64,000 nucleotides of DNA from contig OX326959.1 in NCBI GenBank assembly GCA_946800325.1, positions 21,334,242 through 21,398,241 of the forward strand. The letters run 5' to 3'. Below are positions 59,568-64,000 of this stretch, one piece after another. Made by a program: the position numbers and the translations under genes. Positions within the stretch are counted from its first letter, which is position 1; the number at the start of each line of letters is the position of its first letter. Below the pieces are notes generated by a model. That model was not told the DNA's origin. It worked only from the letters and a program-made list of their open reading frames with translations, and ran no database searches. Source of the stretch: Luzula sylvatica. Lineage: Eukaryota; Streptophyta; Magnoliopsida; Poales; Juncaceae.

Positions 59568-62354
59568 TTATTTATGTTTCCTCCGACTAAAATCACGATA
59601 TTTTTGAAATAACTTTTGGAGGGATGATTTGACGTGATCATCTTCCCATTCAAATTTTTCCCAACATTCCTTGTTAGTGGCAATGACCTTTAAATTGATC
59701 GGAACCGTGTTTCTCTCGAACGGCAATTTACACAATTTTGGACAATAACTAATTATAAGATGTTTCAAAGAGGGAAATGTAATACGGGGAGAGCAAATGC
59801 TCGTCAACTCTCCTAGAAAAGAGAGATCCAACACCTCGAGGCTAGGAAAAGATTGGTTGTTAGTAATTTCTCTACTGGTTTCTTCAATTTCAAAGTTCTC
59901 GTCAATTCCTCCTTCGATAGCAAACAATTCAGCGATATCTACATTGTCGTGGATTTTTAACTCTCGGAGACATGGTAGATATAAAGTCCACAACAAATTA
60001 TTTACGGAGGTACAACGATCAAATTCCAAATGGCTGAGCCGGGGAAACAGGTGCTTCGGATCGACTCCTCTAATACAGAGGTTCGTTCCCATACGTGTAA
60101 ATTGTAACTTCTTCAAGTTTTGGAACTGCCAATCGGTGCGTCCCTCTTTATTTTCAAACACGAATTGTTCCAAACTTCTACAAGAATAAAATGTAAGTTC
60201 AACCAAGCTTTTTCGTATATTGTTATTTCCCAAGATTCTATTTGTTATGAACAAGGAATTATCGCCTTTATAACCGTAATTGATACTGACGGATCTGACG
60301 GTTACATTTTCTAAATTAGAAAGCTGTTCCAACTCCGAATTACTCGAGACCTTGATTCCAAGTGCTTTTATTTTCCCCAAGGACTCCAAATCTTTAAGCA
60401 CCGATCGAAGACCTATGTCGCTAGGCTTATTCACGAACAAGTCCAACATAATTAGTTCTTTTAGCTCGGATATCACATAATCAGGTACCTTATTAATTTT
60501 ATTATTCCTGAGAATTAGGTATTTAAGATTGATAAGAAGTTTCAGATCTTTGGGCAAATCCTTTATATAATTATCCGACAAGTTCAGATATTTAAGGTTA
60601 ACGAGTTTACAAATTATTTCAGGAAAATGGACGAGCATATTTCTAGACAAATCAAGAAAAGCCAAAGCAGGGTAACGGTGTGCATAATCCAGATTTACAT
60701 AAAGAGCGCGCGTAATAAGTGCTTTTAGATTGGTTGGAGAAGCGACATATGGCACAACCACGTTAGTGTCCGTATTGCTATGGTTCCACAATGCGATATA
60801 CTCGGTTTTGGACCAGATATCTTTATCGAGCAATAAACTATCGTCTTTTACTTTTTTCTTTACAACCCATTTATTATTTTCCTTACCGCAATCACATGCG
60901 ATCCATAGTGCCATGTCACGGACCATGTCGTGCATTTTCACCCGATCCAAATCTTCACAAACTTCCAACAAGCATGCCGCTTGCAGGTCGTCTATGAGAG
61001 CATATCCTTGATTGTAAATGTCTTGTTCAATACCAAGCTCATTAATTATCCCTAACCCCATCCAAAATCGAATGAGGTCTTCTTTTTCGATATTATAATC
61101 ATCGGGCCATAAAGAACATGTCAGAAAACATTGCCTCATAGCGTCGCTCTTCAAGCTATCATAGCTAATTTTCATTTTATGAAACATACTTTTTCCCGTT
61201 TCGCATTCTTCTATTTCAGGAAGTCGTGATGCTTTCGCTAGTTTTACGTTTTGTTCCCACATTCTACTGTTTTTCTTCCCATGCATAGCTCTTCCAACCG
61301 TGATAAGTGCTAGAGGTAACCCGTCAAGCTCAGCAACGAGTTCTCTCGCAAGGTGTACTATATCAGGGTCACACTTAATTGTGTCTACACCAACCTTATT
61401 CTCGAAGAGATGCCACGCATCCTTCTCGTTCAAACAACCCACCTTAATCTCCCTATTTGCGTCCATTTGACCACAAACCCGATTATTTCTCGTTGTCAAT
61501 ATCACTTTCTGCTTGCTGCGAAGAGGAAACGGAATACCGACAATTTGTAAATCGACTCTCTCCCATACATCATCTAATAACAAGAGAAAGGTTCTTTTTC
61601 CGAGGAAATTGGAAATTCTATCTCGGGATATTTTAATATCATTATCCCCTTGTTCCAATTTAAGCTGTCCAGCAATGTCTCTTTGAATTTGTTCAACCGA
61701 GTATCCCTTCGAGACCGTTACATATACGATGCGGTTAAAGATAGGTTTTTCGGTTTGCCCTAAACTTGCGAAATAATCTCTTTGAATTTGTAGGAGCATA
61801 TGGGTCTTGCCCACACCTCCCATGCCCCAAATTCCAATAATCCCGACACTATCATCATTTATATAATCACGTACTAGTTCAATATTAACATTATCGGTTG
61901 GGGATATGGTAGGTCCGGCGGGTTGCGGCTGACCAGGAAGTGGCACTTGCTCTCTCGCAATATTTTTGAAGTTTTCTTCTTGAACACAAAGTTCACGTAC
62001 CTCCGCGAGCTTTTTAAATGCTTCTTTACTAATCACATAATTAGCGAAAAAATTACCGTTACCTCCAAAACTCGGGGATCGTTGCTTATATTTTTCTTCT
62101 GTGTTAGTGACTTCTTTTTCCAAGGCATCCACCTGAGCCATCCAGGCCTGCACTTCATTCGTTGGTACGCGATCTTTTAGCTCCTCTATCTCGATTTGCC
62201 TTGCCACGTCGGTCCTCTTAATGGCCAAATTGGATATAGCTTCGTGTAAGGCCTTCATATTGTCATCGGTTTGAAATGTACATTTGACTTCCTCGATCAT
62301 GATCTCCGCCACGGGGGACAGGAAAGCTTGGAAAATGGTGCACACGCAGTCCAT
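59568..62354 (-). CDS. coiled-coil NBS-LRR (CNL) disease-resistance-type protein
   Basis: One exon of 928 codons plus TAA, starting at the first ATG (MDCVCTIFQAFLSPV). The order is a coiled-coil region (1-135, with the VQAWMAQVDALEKEV motif of the RPS2/RPS5 group and no EDVID motif) and then an NB-ARC domain. NB-ARC motifs are the P-loop GMGGVGKT (177-184), RNBS-A-like VYVTVSKGYSVEQIQ, kinase-2 LLLLDDVW (257-264), RNBS-B KVILTTRNNRV (283-293), GLPLAL (345-350) and MHD (474-476). An LRR region runs from about 560 to 905 (LAFLDLSRN, LKYLNLSDN, LKYLILRNN repeats). The Trp after kinase-2 Asp-Asp-Val marks the non-TIR class. All ATP-binding motifs look intact, with no frameshift, so the protein should be able to act as a cytoplasmic or membrane-associated immune receptor. 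The recognised effector cannot be predicted. It is a singleton in this window. Confidence 0.96.
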   Translation of the reverse strand: MDCVCTIFQAFLSPVAEIMIEEVKCTFQTDDNMKALHEAISNLAIKRTDVARQIEIEELKDRVPTNEVQAWMAQVDALEKEVTNTEEKYKQRSPSFGGNGNFFANYVISKEAFKKLAEVRELCVQEENFKNIAREQVPLPGQPQPAGPTISPTDNVNIELVRDYINDDSVGIIGIWGMGGVGKTHMLLQIQRDYFASLGQTEKPIFNRIVYVTVSKGYSVEQIQRDIAGQLKLEQGDNDIKISRDRISNFLGKRTFLLLLDDVWERVDLQIVGIPFPLRSKQKVILTTRNNRVCGQMDANREIKVGCLNEKDAWHLFENKVGVDTIKCDPDIVHLARELVAELDGLPLALITVGRAMHGKKNSRMWEQNVKLAKASRLPEIEECETGKSMFHKMKISYDSLKSDAMRQCFLTCSLWPDDYNIEKEDLIRFWMGLGIINELGIEQDIYNQGYALIDDLQAACLLEVCEDLDRVKMHDMVRDMALWIACDCGKENNKWVVKKKVKDDSLLLDKDIWSKTEYIALWNHSNTDTNVVVPYVASPTNLKALITRALYVNLDYAHRYPALAFLDLSRNMLVHFPEIICKLVNLKYLNLSDNYIKDLPKDLKLLINLKYLILRNNKINKVPDYVISELKELIMLDLFVNKPSDIGLRSVLKDLESLGKIKALGIKVSSNSELEQLSNLENVTVRSVSINYGYKGDNSLFITNRILGNNNIRKSLVELTFYSCRSLEQFVFENKEGRTDWQFQNLKKLQFTRMGTNLCIRGVDPKHLFPRLSHLEFDRCTSVNNLLWTLYLPCLRELKIHDNVDIAELFAIEGGIDENFEIEETSREITNNQSFPSLEVLDLSFLGELTSICSPRITFPSLKHLIISYCPKLCKLPFERNTVPINLKVIATNKECWEKFEWEDDHVKSSLQKLFQKYRDFSRRKHK

Positions 62355-62984
62355 ATATGGATTCGGAAAGAAAATTAAAAGTTTTGGTAATATTTGACTA
62401 GAAAAATGTATGGATAAGTAGCTTATTTTGTGTGGAGAGGATTATAACTGAACGATATTTTTGGGGGTTTTCTGGACAAGGATTGACAATCTATTTTTCT
62501 TTTTTCAGAAACTACCAATACCTCGGAAAGAAAGTTCAAGAAACATTTTTTTTGGTTTTTTGTTTGATTTTTTTTTTTTTTTTTTTTTTTGAAGCAAGTT
62601 TTTAGAAAAACAAGAACACACACAAACACAATTTTTGAAACTCGTAGACAAAGAGGCAACAATTAGACACAAGAGAACAAGAACAAACAAATATTTCGAG
62701 AGAGAGAGAGAGAGAGAAGAGAGAGACTTGCAAAATGCAATGTCAAATGTGGAAAACCAAAGGCACAATTTGAACTAATTGTTGATTAAAAAAGACCAAT
62801 TGAATTAAAGAAAGCTTATTTTCGAGTATTTTTTACACTTGGTGGCGTGCACAACCTCTAAATATATTCAGTCAGGAATCTGCAGCCAATGAGACTGTTT
62901 CTTTTTTTATTAATTGACTATTCTCAGGCCCGGTCTTGTGTTATTTTTTAATGGGAAATTATACTTTGTACCCTCAATTTCCCC
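62355..62984. promoter_or_regulatory. upstream region of the CNL gene
   Basis: About 630 bp before the start codon. Two TTGAC cores (W-box type, WRKY-binding in other defence genes) lie at 62394-62398 and 62483-62487. A T-rich run is at 62569-62590 and a (GA)n run at about 62699-62717. No clear TATA box. Two short cores in this length could occur by chance, so the regulatory reading is weak. Confidence 0.35.
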
Positions 62985-63438
62985 TAGGAATGTCAATGGG
63001 CCGGATAAAAACCCGAACCTGCAGGTAATACCCGCGGATCGGATAATACCCGAAAAAAATACCCGCTCCGGGTTCGGATTCGGGTACGGGGAGATTTTTT
63101 ACCCGCGGATATACCCGTTACCTGAACCCGAACCCGAAAAATACCCGAAAATATCCCATAATAAGAAATTTTTTGATGTTTTATGGATTAATTGTTTATA
63201 ATATTTGGATTTTTAATGTATTTGTAAAAGTTGTTTGTTTTATGTATTTAGAATTATTGATAATTTTATGTATTTGTATAATAATTTTTAATTTTTTAAT
63301 TTTTTTAGATTTTTTATTAATAATTTTCGGGTAACGGGTTCGGGTTCGGATATGATTTTTTACCCACAGGTATTTTTGGTTCGGGTTCGAGTATGGGAGA
63401 GACTTACCCGAACCCGCCCCGCCCCGTTGACATCTCTA
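62985..63438. mobile_element. hAT-like MITE, 454 bp
   Basis: Left end TAGGAATGTCAATGGGCCGG and, reversed, right end TAGAGATGTCAACGGGGCGG are inverted copies. The 8-bp flanks ATTTCCCC (62977-62984) and ATTCCCCC (63439-63446) agree at 7 of 8 positions, as in an aged hAT duplication. Subterminal regions are full of CCCGAACCCG / CGGGTTCGGG repeats around an AT-rich core. No coding potential. Confidence 0.75.
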
Positions 63439-63446
63439 ATTCCCCC

Positions 63447-64000
63447 ACAATTCCCCCATACTAATTAATCTCATAATTAGTGTGGTGGATTAACGATTAA
63501 TTCATGATTATTAAAATTTTAATATATAATTAAGGTCCATATCAATTGATGATTAATTCTAAGTAATTAAAACTAAATAATTACGAATTAATCGTTAATC
63601 CAAAGTATTAATTATCGGATTAACCATGGATTACTATTGTGAGAGAATTGTGGGGAAATTTGAGGGGCATGATATATGGCCTCTTTTTTTTAATTAATTG
63701 CAAAAATATTCTTTCATACCTGTTTATCTCCACATCAAAATAACAAACCTACAATTTTGCATCCATGCCCCTAAAAGCCTAAAAAAACACTATTTAACAT
63801 AATTAGTCACATAAACACCTTTAAGTGAAGAAAATGAGTAATAAATGCCTAATTGTACAACAACACAATCAATGCCCTAATAAACGAAGACAAAGTTGAG
63901 AATTTAACCTAATGAAAGATAATTATTAAGAAATTTGATGTTACAGTCCTAAAAAAAGATTAATGATTATACAAATATAAATAAAAAATCAAGATCCCAT
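63447..64000. other. AT-rich intergenic DNA, nothing recognised
   Basis: TTAATTA-rich sequence with short inverted stretches around 63470-63640 (TAATTAATCTCATAATTAGT, TAATCGTTAATCC). No gene or defined element seen. Confidence 0.5.

Noticed and set aside
1..64000. tRNA, rRNA and known microRNA genes
   Set aside because: I scanned for tRNA B-box-like GGTTCGAATCC text and common plant microRNA sequences and found none I could support. A tRNAscan or miRNA search was not possible here.

Overview
This is a eudicot nuclear chromosome segment. The evidence is AT-rich DNA with plant-type GT-AG introns, three plant gene families (a CCCH zinc-finger/RRM protein, an SKU5-like multicopper-oxidase homologue and a coiled-coil NBS-LRR) and typical plant transposons (copia-type LTRs with an initiator-tRNA primer site, Mutator-like and hAT miniature elements, Helitron-like pieces). 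The species cannot be named from the sequence alone.

Layout. Positions 1-24645 are a satellite array split in two by a truncated LTR retrotransposon (14951-18139). The satellite monomer is about 124 bp. In most of the array two diverged monomer types (A and B) alternate, giving a dimer of about 249 bp. Longer periods sit on top of this: matches at 3234 bp in the left block, about 1370 bp further right in that block, and about 1.49 kb in the right block. Positions 24646-41500 hold no convincing gene. They carry transposons, among them a three-LTR, two-internal-region element with no protein genes and 5-bp target duplications (26387-29021), nested miniature inverted-repeat elements (33147-34343), a second miniature element with a 9-bp duplication (38283-38543) and Helitron-like sequence.

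The gene-bearing part starts at 41856. An eight-exon CCCH zinc-finger/RRM gene (41856-44387, +) includes one apparent GC-AG intron. About 8 kb of transposon-derived AT-rich DNA separates it from a three-exon SKU5-similar gene (52491-54305, +) that lacks the usual copper-ligand histidines. Next come a 2-kb Mutator-like element with a nested hAT element (55654-57671), then an intact single-exon coiled-coil NBS-LRR resistance-type gene on the minus strand (59568-62354), and a 454-bp hAT-like miniature element (62985-63438).

The three genes look functionally unrelated: RNA-binding regulation, a cell-wall or pollen-type secreted protein, and immune sensing. I found no operon-like or cluster logic. 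The unusual content is in the repeats: satellite architecture, tandem LTR structure and nested miniature elements. I did not find a convincing new multi-gene system.
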